Assembly: GCA_009929855.1 (NCBI GenBank)
Contig: RZZN01000009.1
Coordinates: forward strand, 1-64,000
From: Gammaproteobacteria bacterium
Lineage (GTDB): Bacteria; Pseudomonadota; Gammaproteobacteria; Chromatiales; Chromatiaceae
Length of the DNA stretch: 64,000 nucleotides
Direction: 5' to 3'
Positions 46,858 through 59,623 of the stretch are shown piece by piece. The stretch's first letter is position 1. Every line of letters starts with the position of its first letter. The position numbers and the translations under genes are program-made. Under the pieces are notes generated by a model. The model had not been told where the DNA came from and ran no database searches. It saw only the letters and a list, made by a program, of their open reading frames with translations.

Positions 46858-48939
46858 GTGGATTCAACCAGTGATCTTTTGGTCGAGATCGGGACAGAAG
46901 AACTCCCACCGACCGCCTTGCGCACGCTCTCCGATGCCTTTGCGGAGTCGTTTCGCCAACAACTCGCAAGCGCCGAAATTGCATTCGATCGGCTTGATGC
47001 CTTCGCCGCGCCGCGCCGCTTGGCCGTCTTGGTGCACGGGATCTCGACCCATCAGCCTGATCGCGAGACGGTGCGGCGTGGGCCAGCCGTTCAGGGCGCC
47101 TACGGTCCAGACGGTACGCCAACCAAGGCAGCCTTGGGATTCGCCGGGTCATGTGGCGTTGCGCTCGAAACGCTGGAACGTGAGCGCACCGACAAGGGTG
47201 AGTGGCTGGTCTTTCGCAGTCGTCGACCGGGGGCGCGGACGATGGATCTGGTGCCTGAGTTGACCGAAGCGGCACTGGCGGGGCTGCCCATCCCCAAACG
47301 TATGCGCTGGGGCAGCGGCTCGGAGGAGTTCGTGCGACCGGTGCACTGGGTTTGTTCGCTGCTTGGCACCGAGCTGATCCCCGGCCACGTGCTCGGTGTG
47401 GAGACCGGGCGATCGACGCGCGGACATCGCTTCCACCATCCGGATCCGCTCGATCTCCCAAGTGCCATCGACTATGCCGAATACTTGCGTGAAAAGTGCT
47501 TCGTTGAGCCACACTTCGAGCGAAGACGCGAGCAGATCCGTCAACAGGTCGAGCTGCTCGCGGCGAGCCACGGCCTGCATGCTCGCATCCAGGAGAGTCT
47601 GCTCGACGAAGTCACCGCGCTCGTCGAGTGGCCGCAGGCGATCTGGGGGCGGTTCGATCCGGCCTTCCTCGAGATCCCGCCAGAGGTTCTCATCGAGACC
47701 ATGCAATCGCATCAGAAATATTTTCCCATCGAGGATGAGGCTGGCAGCTTGCAGGCGGCCTTCATCGCAGTGGCGAACATCGAGAGCCGCGATCCCGATC
47801 AGGTCCGTGCTGGCAACGAGCGAGTGATTCGACCACGCTTCTCCGACGCGGCATTCTTCTGGATGCAGGATCTGAAACAGCCGTTGGAGGGCTATGCGGA
47901 GCGGCTCGAGAGGGTCGTTTTTCAGGAGCGTCTAGGCACACTCGCCGATAAGAGCGCGCGGTTGGCGCGTTTAGCCCAGCAGCTCGCCCCGGCACTTGGA
48001 CTCGACCCGCGCCTGGCCGAGCGCGCCGCGCGGCTCGCGCGCTGTGATCTGGTGACCGCGATGGTCTACGAGTTCCCGGGGCTCCAAGGTACCATGGGGC
48101 GCTACTACGCTGCCCGCGCGGGTGAGGATCCCTGTGTCGTGGCCGCGATGGAAGAACAGTATCTACCGAGATTCGCTGGTGATCGACTCCCAAGCAGCCC
48201 CTGTGGCCTGGCGCTGGCGATCGCCGATCGGATCGATACACTCATCGGGATTTTCGGCGTCGGTCTGCGACCCACCGGAGCCAAGGACCCTTATGGTCTG
48301 CGGCGGGCCTCGATCGGCATCCTGCGGATCTTGATCGAGACCCCGTTGGATCTCGATCTGCAAGTGCTCTTGGAGTCATCCGCTTCGGCCTATCCAGCAG
48401 GTGTGCTCGAACCAGAGGTGGTCGCCGTTACTCTCGGGTACATCCTCGATCGGCTGCGCAGCTATTATCACGACCGCGGGGTTGGCGCCGATATCGTGGA
48501 CGCGGTCCTGTCGACCGGTGTCACCATGCCAAGTGATTTCGATCGGCGTGTCGACGCGGTCTTAGCCTTCCGAGCGCAACCGGCTGCGGCGGGATTGGCC
48601 GCGGCCAACAAACGGATCCGCAATATCCTGACCAAGGCCGGAATCGAGGTTGGGTCCGTTCGCCCATACGAGACCCAGACGGGCTTGGTGGAGCCGGCGG
48701 AGATTCAACTGTCGCTCAAGCTCGAGGCACTCAGTGCGCGCGTTGGCGCATTGGCCGAGGCACGCAATTATGTTGGCGTCCTGGATGCTCTGGGCGATCT
48801 GGAAACCGAGGTCGACGCTTTTTTCGATCAGGTGATGGTCATGGTGGATGATCCCGCCATCCGGCAGAGCCGATTGACTCTGCTTCAATCGGTCAGCGCA
48901 CTGTTCATGCTGGTGGCTGACTTCTCTCGACTTCAGTGA
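46858..48939 (+). CDS. glyS: Glycyl-tRNA synthetase beta subunit
   Basis: A 693-residue beta subunit beginning DLLVEIGTEELPPTAL, with RPVHWVCSLLG, IETMQSHQKYFPI and VFQERLGTLADKSARL, and a C-terminal HD-like and anticodon-binding region (DPYGLRRASIGILRILIE). It binds tRNA and is needed for glycylation with GlyQ. The GTG at 46858 has a GGGAGA ribosome-binding site; an in-frame GTG at 46840 is less likely. gmhB follows. Confidence 0.96.
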   Translation: MDSTSDLLVEIGTEELPPTALRTLSDAFAESFRQQLASAEIAFDRLDAFAAPRRLAVLVHGISTHQPDRETVRRGPAVQGAYGPDGTPTKAALGFAGSCGVALETLERERTDKGEWLVFRSRRPGARTMDLVPELTEAALAGLPIPKRMRWGSGSEEFVRPVHWVCSLLGTELIPGHVLGVETGRSTRGHRFHHPDPLDLPSAIDYAEYLREKCFVEPHFERRREQIRQQVELLAASHGLHARIQESLLDEVTALVEWPQAIWGRFDPAFLEIPPEVLIETMQSHQKYFPIEDEAGSLQAAFIAVANIESRDPDQVRAGNERVIRPRFSDAAFFWMQDLKQPLEGYAERLERVVFQERLGTLADKSARLARLAQQLAPALGLDPRLAERAARLARCDLVTAMVYEFPGLQGTMGRYYAARAGEDPCVVAAMEEQYLPRFAGDRLPSSPCGLALAIADRIDTLIGIFGVGLRPTGAKDPYGLRRASIGILRILIETPLDLDLQVLLESSASAYPAGVLEPEVVAVTLGYILDRLRSYYHDRGVGADIVDAVLSTGVTMPSDFDRRVDAVLAFRAQPAAAGLAAANKRIRNILTKAGIEVGSVRPYETQTGLVEPAEIQLSLKLEALSARVGALAEARNYVGVLDALGDLETEVDAFFDQVMVMVDDPAIRQSRLTLLQSVSALFMLVADFSRLQ

Positions 48940-49012
48940 AACAGGTAGCCTGGTTGATTCTTCGGCACTGTCCGCGGGAAAACCATTGGGGTCATATGGT
49001 GAGATCGCAGCC

Positions 49013-49558
49013 ATGACACAACAAGTCGTGATCTTGGATCGCGATGGTGTGATCAACAAGGATTCGGAGCACTTCATCAAGACGCTCGCCGAGTGGGAGC
49101 CCCTCCCGGGGTCGCTCGATGCGATCGCACGCTTGTGTCACGGTGGCTATCGGGTCGCGGTTGCGACGAACCAATCGGGATTGGCTCGCGGTTTCTTGAC
49201 GCCAAGCGATTTGGACGCCATGCACGCGAAGCTGCGCAGCATGCTGGCGCAGCTGGGCGGGCGTATCGAAATGATCGTCTACTGCCCGCACGGGCCTGAT
49301 GATGGCTGTCTCTGCCGCAAACCCAAGCCCGGCATGCTCTTGGAGATCGCCGACCGGCTTGCGACCGACCTCGCGGGCGTGCCCTTCATCGGCGATTCGC
49401 TCGGTGACATCATGGCGGCCAGAGGCGCGGGCGCACAACCTTGGTTGGTGCTCACCGGAAAGGGCCAGCTGACCATTGCGTCTGGATCACCCGAATTGGT
49501 CGGAGTACCAGTCCATCGAGACCTTGCCGCCGTCGCCGATGATTTGCTGAGAGGCTAG
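49013..49558 (+). CDS. gmhB: D-glycero-beta-D-manno-heptose-1,7-bisphosphate 7-phosphatase
   Basis: A 181-residue HAD phosphatase. It has motif I LDRDGVIN, motif II ATNQSGLARG, the zinc loop CPHGPDDGCLCRKPKPGML and motif IV FIGDSLGDIMAA. It removes the 7-phosphate in ADP-heptose synthesis for lipopolysaccharide core. The start at 49013 directly precedes the family N-terminus. It overlaps nothing, and plsC begins one base after its stop, so the pair is likely cotranscribed with glyQS. Confidence 0.94.
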   Translation: MTQQVVILDRDGVINKDSEHFIKTLAEWEPLPGSLDAIARLCHGGYRVAVATNQSGLARGFLTPSDLDAMHAKLRSMLAQLGGRIEMIVYCPHGPDDGCLCRKPKPGMLLEIADRLATDLAGVPFIGDSLGDIMAARGAGAQPWLVLTGKGQLTIASGSPELVGVPVHRDLAAVADDLLRG

Positions 49559-49559
49559 G

Positions 49560-50312
49560 ATGGTTCTACTGCGCTCACTCGTTTACTTGCTGGTCTTGGT
49601 GTTGTCTGTGATCGTCTTTGCGATCCTGATCATGATCTTCGGACTGTTCGCCTCCGATCACCAGCTCGGTCGGCTGGGGCAAGCTTGGGGTCGATTCAAC
49701 CTTGCCGCGCTGGGTTTGATCTGCGGGCTGAAGTACCGCGTCACCGGACTCGATACCCTGCCACGGGAGGGCGCGATCGTCCTGTGCAAACATCAGTCGG
49801 CCTGGGAGACGATCGCGCTGCGTGGGCTCCTACCACCCAATCAAAGCTGGGTATTGAAGCGCGAGCTCATGAGGATCCCGCTGTTTGGCGGCGCTTTGGC
49901 CCGCTTCCGCTCGATTCCGATCGATCGATCGGCGGGCCGTCGGGCAATGATCCAGATGGTGCGGGATGGACAGCAGCATCTGGAGGAGGGGCGTTGGATC
50001 GTCATTTTCCCGGAAGGAACGCGGGTCGCACCAGGCGATCGCAAACCTTACGGGATCGGCGGGGCCGTGCTCGCGGAGCGGACTGGTCGGCCTGTGGTGC
50101 CAGTCGCTCACAATGCCGGTCATTTCTGGGGTCGCCGCACCATTCGCAAGCTACCGGGGACGATCGACCTGGTCATCGGACCGGTGATCTCGACTCAAGG
50201 TCGCAAGGCCGCCGAGATCAATGCCGAGGTCGAGGATTGGATCGAATCCATGGTCGGAGCGCTACCCGGACCCAGCACGCCGGCGAAGCCGCTTCGCGAG
50301 GCGCCCGAGTAA
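49560..50312 (+). CDS. plsC: 1-acylglycerol-3-phosphate acyltransferase, PlsC family
   Basis: A 250-residue membrane acyltransferase with an N-terminal membrane helix (residues about 5-30), the acyltransferase motif KHQSAWETIAL (His-x4-Glu variant of the usual His-x4-Asp), the acceptor-binding IPLFGGALARFRSIPIDR and FPEGTRVAPG. It adds the second acyl chain to make phosphatidic acid. The gene follows gmhB directly. It converges with gyrB, 18 bases away. Confidence 0.9.
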   Translation: MVLLRSLVYLLVLVLSVIVFAILIMIFGLFASDHQLGRLGQAWGRFNLAALGLICGLKYRVTGLDTLPREGAIVLCKHQSAWETIALRGLLPPNQSWVLKRELMRIPLFGGALARFRSIPIDRSAGRRAMIQMVRDGQQHLEEGRWIVIFPEGTRVAPGDRKPYGIGGAVLAERTGRPVVPVAHNAGHFWGRRTIRKLPGTIDLVIGPVISTQGRKAAEINAEVEDWIESMVGALPGPSTPAKPLREAPE

Positions 50313-50330
50313 TCACCACGGCAACCTCGA

Positions 50331-54455
<4,125 letters not shown>

Positions 54456-54759
54456 TCAGAGACCACCCTCAGACACCAACGACCGAGCCCATCGAGAGAT
54501 CAATGATTCAAATCTGATCGCTGTAACCCCAAGGGAGTCGGGGCACCGCGACACGAGGAAGGATCGTCGCAATGCCGATCCTGAGGCAGGACACTCATGG
54601 AATCATCCACCTGGCCTGCTCCTGCTCGAAGATCCTCATTCGAGGCCTGAAGGCCGCGACTCCGCTTGGACGGGATGCCTGAACTCCCTTCCTTGGAGTG
54701 GTGGCGCTGAGCTCCTTGGACTTTTCCACCAACGCCTTTGAAATCTGCGACGAGGCCAT

Positions 54760-54786
54760 CGATCCACCAGGCTCAGATCCGCGAGG
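54760..54786. repeat. 27-base direct repeat, copy 1
   Basis: The sequence starting CGATCCACCAGGCTCAGATC is identical to 54986-55012, with the preceding GGCCA also shared. A parS-like site begins 38 bases further on (54824), nearly the same spacing as in copy 2. The unit repeat-spacer-parS looks duplicated. Confidence 0.8.
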
Positions 54787-54823
54787 GTCGCCTGGGAAGG
54801 CTTGGTTCTGCAGCCGTTCGCTT

Positions 54824-54839
54824 GGTTCCACGTGGAACA
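54824..54839. promoter_or_regulatory. parS-like ParB-binding site 1
   Basis: GGTTCCACGTGGAACA contains a perfect 14-base palindrome and matches the parS family consensus TGTTYCACGTGRAACA at 15 of 16 positions. ParB loading sites are typically clustered near the origin, as here. ParB binding is inferred. Confidence 0.75.
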
Positions 54840-54985
54840 ACGCTCACGTATTCGACAGATCCGCTGTGCGCGACATCGCACGTCCCTGAGGTTGGCTGAT
54901 GCTAGCTGCGAGAAGTTTCATCTAGCTTGCGGAAGAGCAAGGCACGGGTGTCTTGATCGATTGACCAAGCAAGAGTCATGGCCAC

Positions 54986-55012
54986 CGATCCACCAGGCTC
55001 AGATCCGCGAGG
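54986..55012. repeat. 27-base direct repeat, copy 2
   Basis: Identical to 54760-54786 and offset by 226 bases. It covers the recF stop codon (54999-55001) and is followed after 38 bases by the second parS-like site. Confidence 0.8.
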
Positions 55013-56129
55013 ACGCTATGGGATCACGGGTTATTCGGCGGACTCCAGTCGGTTCCACGTGGAACATGGCATACCCGTCGGTCAGCTCATCGAAGGACTG
55101 AGCCCCTCGACCCTTGGGTTGGCTGGTGATGCGCTGTGCCGGGATCGCGGCGAGTCTGTGCCCGAGCAAGGCTCGGACATCCTCATCGAGCTCAGCGTCG
55201 AGGTCGTCGATCAACCACAGCGATGGGCTCAAGCCGGCGTCAAGATGGACTTGCTCGGCAGCGATCTGAAGGAGACAGACCGCAACCTTCGCTTGGCCCC
55301 TGGATAGATGAGCGGGTGCCTGATGGCGTCTGAGCCGAAGATCAGCACGATGGGCACCAACCAGACTCTGACCACGCTGGATCTCAGACACCCTTGATCG
55401 AGCGAGCAGATCGACCAGATCGGATGTCTGATCCCAGCCCTGATCGAAGACCAGATCACAGTCGGCAAGAAACGGAAATTCGCGAGCGATATCCAAGAAC
55501 TGACGTCGCCAAGGATCGAAGAAAGCACAGCGCGAACGGGTGAGCCGGTTGGACAACTCGACCAAAGCGGGATCCCAGGGTGAAGGGTCCGGTCGATTGG
55601 CGCGTAGCGAGGCATTACGCTGAAGAATGACACGACGGAGATCGGAGCGGAGCTGAGCAAGCGAAGGTTCCACGTGAAACACATTCCAATCGAGCAGCCC
55701 GCGTCTGAGACTCGGCTCACCCTCGAGAATGGCTTGAGGATTCTCACCGATCAGCTTCACTCGGAGCGGCTGATCTCGTGGTCCGATCTGAGTCCATGGA
55801 ACGCCGTTGATATGGCGAGCAGACCAATTTCCACGACGCTCGAAGGTCATGGCCAGATCCGTGTTGTGCTCTCCCTCGATGAAGCGTCCTTCAACCAGGG
55901 TCCGTGACTCGCCCCGAGTGGTGAGCGGTCCTGCCTTGCGACCACGGAAGGTCCGGCCGCGGGCAAGCAGATAGATCGACTCGAGCAGGGTCGTCTTACC
56001 CGCACCGTTTGACCCGCTGATTTGAATCTCCATCGTCTCGGGTTCGACCGCTAACGACATCTCCCGGAGATTTCGAAGATTCATGACCCTGAGCGAGACG
56101 AGTCGCGGACCACTGGGTCGGTCGATCAT
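54999..56129 (-). CDS. recF: DNA replication/repair protein RecF
   Basis: A 376-residue SMC-like ATPase: Walker A SGSNGAGKTTLLESIYLLA, the family stretch LDWNVFHVEPSL and signature/Walker B region LSRGQAKVAVCLLQ and LWLIDDLDAELD. RecF loads RecA at gapped DNA. The ATG at 56129 follows the dnaN stop by 11 bases. Two parS-like sites lie within the coding sequence (55666-55681 in the FHVE codons and 55051-55066 near the 3' end). The C-terminus differs from usual and its last codons are in the repeated unit. Confidence 0.95.
   Translation of the reverse strand: MIDRPSGPRLVSLRVMNLRNLREMSLAVEPETMEIQISGSNGAGKTTLLESIYLLARGRTFRGRKAGPLTTRGESRTLVEGRFIEGEHNTDLAMTFERRGNWSARHINGVPWTQIGPRDQPLRVKLIGENPQAILEGEPSLRRGLLDWNVFHVEPSLAQLRSDLRRVILQRNASLRANRPDPSPWDPALVELSNRLTRSRCAFFDPWRRQFLDIAREFPFLADCDLVFDQGWDQTSDLVDLLARSRVSEIQRGQSLVGAHRADLRLRRHQAPAHLSRGQAKVAVCLLQIAAEQVHLDAGLSPSLWLIDDLDAELDEDVRALLGHRLAAIPAQRITSQPKGRGAQSFDELTDGYAMFHVEPTGVRRITRDPIASSRI
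55051..55066. promoter_or_regulatory. parS-like ParB-binding site 2 (in recF)
   Basis: GGTTCCACGTGGAACA is identical to site 1, 227 bases away. It lies in the 3' part of recF and encodes part of MFHVEPTG. Confidence 0.75.
55666..55681. promoter_or_regulatory. parS-like ParB-binding site 3 (in recF)
   Basis: GGTTCCACGTGAAACA matches the parS consensus at 15 of 16 positions. Read on the minus strand it is TGTTTCACGTGGAACC and encodes the conserved FHVEP stretch of RecF. Confidence 0.7.
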
Positions 56130-56140
56130 GGATGAGCCAC

Positions 56141-57241
56141 TCAGAGACGCATCGGCATCACGACATAGGTCTCGTCTTCCGCACCAGCTCCACGCCAGAT
56201 CGAGCTGCTGCCCGCGTCGCTGAATCGGACCTCGATGCGGTCACCATCGACCGCGCCGAGGACATCGGTCAGATAGGCGACATTGAACCCGATGGCCGTC
56301 GGCTCTCCACCATATTCGAGCTCGACCTCTTCCTCAGCTTCCTCTTGCTCGGGATTGTGCGCCTGAAGTCGCAGCAGACCTTCCTCGAAGGCAAGCCGAA
56401 CACCCCGGTATTTCTCGTTCGATAGGATCGCCGTGCGGGCCAGCGCTCGCTTGAGCGCATCATTGCTCACCTCTGCCACCTTGGCGAGATCTCTCGGGAT
56501 CACACGCTCATAATCCGGATAGCGACCATCGACCAACTTGGAGGTCAACACGGTTCCACCCGTCGCCAGCCGAATGTTTCGCACCCCGATCAAAAGATCG
56601 ACAGCCTCATCGGATGATCCAAGTTGGCGTCTGAGCTCGATCACCGTCTTGCTCGGCACGATCACCTGAATCGATTCGACCAAATCAAGGTCCAGCGGGG
56701 CATGGAACTTCGCCAGCCGATGACCGTCCGTCCCTACTGCTGTGATTCCGGCCTGATCGAGCTGGATCAGCAAGCCGTTCAAATAGTATCGGACGTCTTG
56801 TTGAGCCATCGCGAATGAGGTCTTGTCGAGGATGCGTCGTAACAGGCCCTCCGGGGGCTTGACCTCAACACCGGACAGATCGACCTCCATGAGTGGGAAA
56901 TCGACCGCGGGCAAGACGCCGAGCGTGAAACGACCACGCCCAGCCGTGACGACGCAGCGATCCTCGCTCAAACGCAACCGCATGTCTTGCCCGTCGGCAA
57001 GATTTCGGCAGATATCCATCAGCTTGCGTGCGGGCAGGGTGGTTGCCCCCTCCTGATTGACCGTGGCAGGACACGTGGCCTTCACCTCGACCTCGAGATC
57101 GGTTGCGCAGATCTCGATCTGATCGGCCCGCGCCGTAAGCAGGAGGTTGCCGAGGATGGGCAAGGTCTGCCGACGCTCGACGACGCCCACGACCTTGCTC
57201 AAGACAGGAAGCAAATGCTCCCGGTTGACGATCAACTCCAT
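56141..57241 (-). CDS. dnaN: DNA polymerase III sliding clamp, beta subunit
   Basis: A 366-residue beta clamp: MELIVNREHLLPVLSKVVGVVERRQTLPILGNLLL, GTDGHRLAK and the C-terminal VMPMRL. Three domains of the same fold form a ring that tethers replication enzymes to DNA. The sequence includes the hydrophobic-cleft end (YVVMPMRL). It lies 28 bases after dnaA on the same strand. Confidence 0.97.
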   Translation of the reverse strand: MELIVNREHLLPVLSKVVGVVERRQTLPILGNLLLTARADQIEICATDLEVEVKATCPATVNQEGATTLPARKLMDICRNLADGQDMRLRLSEDRCVVTAGRGRFTLGVLPAVDFPLMEVDLSGVEVKPPEGLLRRILDKTSFAMAQQDVRYYLNGLLIQLDQAGITAVGTDGHRLAKFHAPLDLDLVESIQVIVPSKTVIELRRQLGSSDEAVDLLIGVRNIRLATGGTVLTSKLVDGRYPDYERVIPRDLAKVAEVSNDALKRALARTAILSNEKYRGVRLAFEEGLLRLQAHNPEQEEAEEEVELEYGGEPTAIGFNVAYLTDVLGAVDGDRIEVRFSDAGSSSIWRGAGAEDETYVVMPMRL

Positions 57242-57269
57242 CGCGATCTCCTCATCAATATCGAAAGGC

Positions 57270-58613
57270 TCAAGATGTCAGGATCCTCAGCAGGTTCTTG
57301 TAGTCCTCCTCGAGCGTCAGGTCACTGTCACGCAGACTCTTGATGGTACGAGTTGCGTGCAAGACGGTCGTATGATCTCGCCCGCCGAAGGCCCGTCCGA
57401 TTTCGGGAAGACTGTGTTTGGTGAGCTCTTTGGCGAGAGCCATCGCGACCTGGCGTGGCCGGGCGATCGAGCGACTGCGTTTCGCCGAGAGCATGTCCGA
57501 GATCCGCAGCTTGTAATATTCAGCAACGGTCTTCTGTATGTTCTCGATGCTGACCTGCTTGTCCTGTGCGGCCAGCATGTCGCGCAGTGCATGACGCGCA
57601 AGATCGAGCGTGATGGACTTGCCCGTGAATTGTGCGTTGGCGATCAAACGACGCAACGCACCCTCGAGCTCTCGAATGTTGGAGCGGATGCGTCGACCGA
57701 CGAAGAAGGCCACATCCTCGGGAAGATCGACACCCCAGAGGCTCGCCTTGCTGTGCAGGATGGCCACACTGGTTTCGAGATCCGGTGGCTCAATCGAGAC
57801 CGTGAGTCCCCACCCGAAGCGCGACTTGAGCCGTTCCTCCAGGCCGATGACCTCTTTCGGGAAACGATCGCTCGATAGCACGATCTGCTGACGCGACTCG
57901 AAGAGCGCATTGAACGTATGGAAGAACTCTTCCTGAGAGCGCTCCTTACCGGCAAAGAACTGCACGTCATCGATGAGCAGCGCGTTGACCGAACGATAGG
58001 TTCTCTTGAAGTCATCGATTCGATTGTGCTGCAGCGCCTTGATCATCTCGGCCACGAACCGCTCGGAATGCAGATAGATCACACGCGCATCCGGCCGATT
58101 TGCCAGGATGATGTTGCCAACGGCATGCATGAGATGTGTCTTGCCAAGCCCCACGCCACCGTAGATGAACAGGGGGTTGTACGCGGTACCCGGATTCTGA
58201 CCGATCTGGATCGAGGCCGCCCTGGCGAGCTGATTGGATTTTCCTTCGACGAAGGTATCGAAGGTGAACTCGGCGTTCAGATTCGCGCTTGCCCGACGCG
58301 CACTGAGATCTTCAGCACCCGTTGCAGGGGGTGAATGTGTGGTTGGGGATGTCGCGTGCTCGCCGTCGTTCGCATCGAGCTCGCCGACCTCGAAGCTGAT
58401 CTCGTCAATGGCTCCATCACTATAGAGGCGACAGAGCCCAAGCAGTCGGTCCTCATAATGCTGACGCGTCCAATCCAGCACGAAACGGTTTGGCGCAAGC
58501 AGTCGCAGCCGCGTGCCCTCCTGCCTTGCCTGCAGCGGCAAGATCCAGGTGTTAAGCTCAGCGGCTGTGAGCTCCGCCTTCAGTCGGTTGATGCATTGAT
58601 CCCAGATGCCCAC
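57270..58613 (-). CDS. dnaA: Chromosomal replication initiator DnaA
   Basis: A 447-residue initiator: domain I ([23 protein letters not shown]), AAA+ domain with Walker [17 protein letters not shown] and Walker [13 protein letters not shown], and the domain IV signature [19 protein letters not shown] that recognises DnaA boxes. It opens the replication origin. It heads the leftward dnaA-dnaN-recF-gyrB group. A perfect DnaA box lies 125 bases upstream, at 58738. Confidence 0.98.
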   Translation of the reverse strand: MGIWDQCINRLKAELTAAELNTWILPLQARQEGTRLRLLAPNRFVLDWTRQHYEDRLLGLCRLYSDGAIDEISFEVGELDANDGEHATSPTTHSPPATGAEDLSARRASANLNAEFTFDTFVEGKSNQLARAASIQIGQNPGTAYNPLFIYGGVGLGKTHLMHAVGNIILANRPDARVIYLHSERFVAEMIKALQHNRIDDFKRTYRSVNALLIDDVQFFAGKERSQEEFFHTFNALFESRQQIVLSSDRFPKEVIGLEERLKSRFGWGLTVSIEPPDLETSVAILHSKASLWGVDLPEDVAFFVGRRIRSNIRELEGALRRLIANAQFTGKSITLDLARHALRDMLAAQDKQVSIENIQKTVAEYYKLRISDMLSAKRSRSIARPRQVAMALAKELTKHSLPEIGRAFGGRDHTTVLHATRTIKSLRDSDLTLEEDYKNLLRILTS

Positions 58614-58737
58614 GACGATTTCCCCAAAGCCCAGACTCGTTTGACCCGATCGACCGCGTGGTCGGCGGCACCCCTGAGGGCGACGATCTCAGTCCCGCGC
58701 GACGGCAATCGGCGCAGTCTAGCCCCCTGGAGCCAAC

Positions 58738-58746
58738 TTATCCACA
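58738..58746 (+). promoter_or_regulatory. DnaA box
   Basis: TTATCCACA is the perfect 9-base DnaA box. It lies in the 256-base dnaA-rpmH intergenic region, a frequent site of oriC or dnaA autoregulation. Only this one perfect copy was seen nearby, so a full origin is not claimed. Confidence 0.65.
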
Positions 58747-58778
58747 ACCAATGTCGCCCAATCGATCTTCGATCTTCA

Positions 58779-58807
58779 TTGACTTCAGACTAGAAATTAC
58801 CTACCAT
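58779..58807 (+). promoter_or_regulatory. Sigma-70 promoter of rpmH
   Basis: TTGACT (58779-58784), a 17-base spacer and TACCAT (58802-58807) give a good -35/-10 pair in an AT-rich stretch about 65 bases upstream of rpmH. The predicted start is near 58814. Confidence 0.55.
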
Positions 58808-58869
58808 TCTCGCCTTTTCATACGCCGGGGTTGAGCAGATCCCGAACGCTGATATCCTGGAGCATCGAC

Positions 58870-59007
58870 ATGAAACGCACCTTTCAACCCAGCCGTCTCA
58901 AGCGCGCCCGGACCCACGGCTTTCGCGCCCGCTCAGCGACCCGTGGCGGCCGCAAGGTCCTCAACGCCCGGCGCGCGAAAGGACGAGTGCGCCTGACCCC
59001 CTGCTGA
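58870..59007 (+). CDS. rpmH: 50S ribosomal protein L34
   Basis: The 45-residue protein begins [20 protein letters not shown] and ends GRVRLTPC, the complete L34 sequence pattern. L34 is a small basic protein of the 50S subunit. It starts the rpmH-rnpA-yidD-yidC-mnmE group and is followed after 8 bases by rnpA. Confidence 0.97.
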   Translation: MKRTFQPSRLKRARTHGFRARSATRGGRKVLNARRAKGRVRLTPC

Positions 59008-59015
59008 CGATCGGG

Positions 59016-59402
59016 GTGGGTTGCGCGGAGTCCGATGACGGTCAGGGACAGGGCTTTCCGCCAACGAGCCGACTGACCCATGCGCGGCAGTTCAACCACG
59101 TCTTCGCAACGCCACAGCGGGTAGGCGGCAGCGGTTTCGTGGTCCTTTTCCGAGCGAACGACCAGCGGCATGCGCGCCTGGGACTAGCCATCTCCAAGAA
59201 ATGCGCTAAGCGCGCGGTTGACCGCGCACGTCTCAAACGGATCGCCCGCGAGAGCTTTCGATCGCATCGCAGTGCACTGCCGGGCTTCGACATCATTGTG
59301 CTGTGCGCGAGAGGCGCTCCGAGTATGCCCAATCAACGCCTCTTTGCCACCCTCGAACGTGCCTGGGTCGCTATCGAGAAACAGTCATGCGCCGAATCCT
59401 GA
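59016..59402 (+). CDS. rnpA: Ribonuclease P protein component
   Basis: A roughly 128-residue basic protein with the RnpA motif [17 protein letters not shown] and the RNR-type region [25 protein letters not shown]. It is the protein subunit of RNase P, which trims the 5' ends of tRNA precursors. The GTG at 59016 is the first start after rpmH; a slightly later start cannot be excluded. Its end overlaps yidD by 16 bases. Confidence 0.93.
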   Translation: MGCAESDDGQGQGFPPTSRLTHARQFNHVFATPQRVGGSGFVVLFRANDQRHARLGLAISKKCAKRAVDRARLKRIARESFRSHRSALPGFDIIVLCARGAPSMPNQRLFATLERAWVAIEKQSCAES

Positions 59403-59623
59403 TCGCGCTGATCCGCGCCTACCAGTACGTCATCAGTCCACTCGTTGGACATCATTGCCGGTTCTATCCCTCCTGCTCGCAATACGCCGTCGAGGCGATC
59501 GAGCGCCATGGACCGATGTACGGGATTTGGCTCGCGATTCGCCGCCTTTCCCGTTGTCACCCCTGGCATGCGGGTGGCATCGACCCGGTCCCAACCGAAC
59601 GGCACACCAGTTCTCATGGATAA
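59387..59623 (+). CDS. yidD: Membrane protein insertion efficiency factor YidD
   Basis: A 78-residue protein with the YidD pattern [34 protein letters not shown] and [12 protein letters not shown]. It assists insertion of inner-membrane proteins. Both the start (inside rnpA) and the end (8 bases into yidC) overlap its neighbours, as usual in this cluster. Confidence 0.96.
   Translation: MRRILIALIRAYQYVISPLVGHHCRFYPSCSQYAVEAIERHGPMYGIWLAIRRLSRCHPWHAGGIDPVPTERHTSSHG

Noticed and set aside
54595-54840. 81-codon frame starting MFHVEPSERL next to recF
   Set aside because: The RecF-like start arises from the parS-like palindrome; the rest is not RecF-like and is probably non-coding.
58614-58869. 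Replication origin call
   Set aside because: Only one perfect DnaA box was seen and no repeated 13-mers were found, so the box alone is reported and the origin location is left open.
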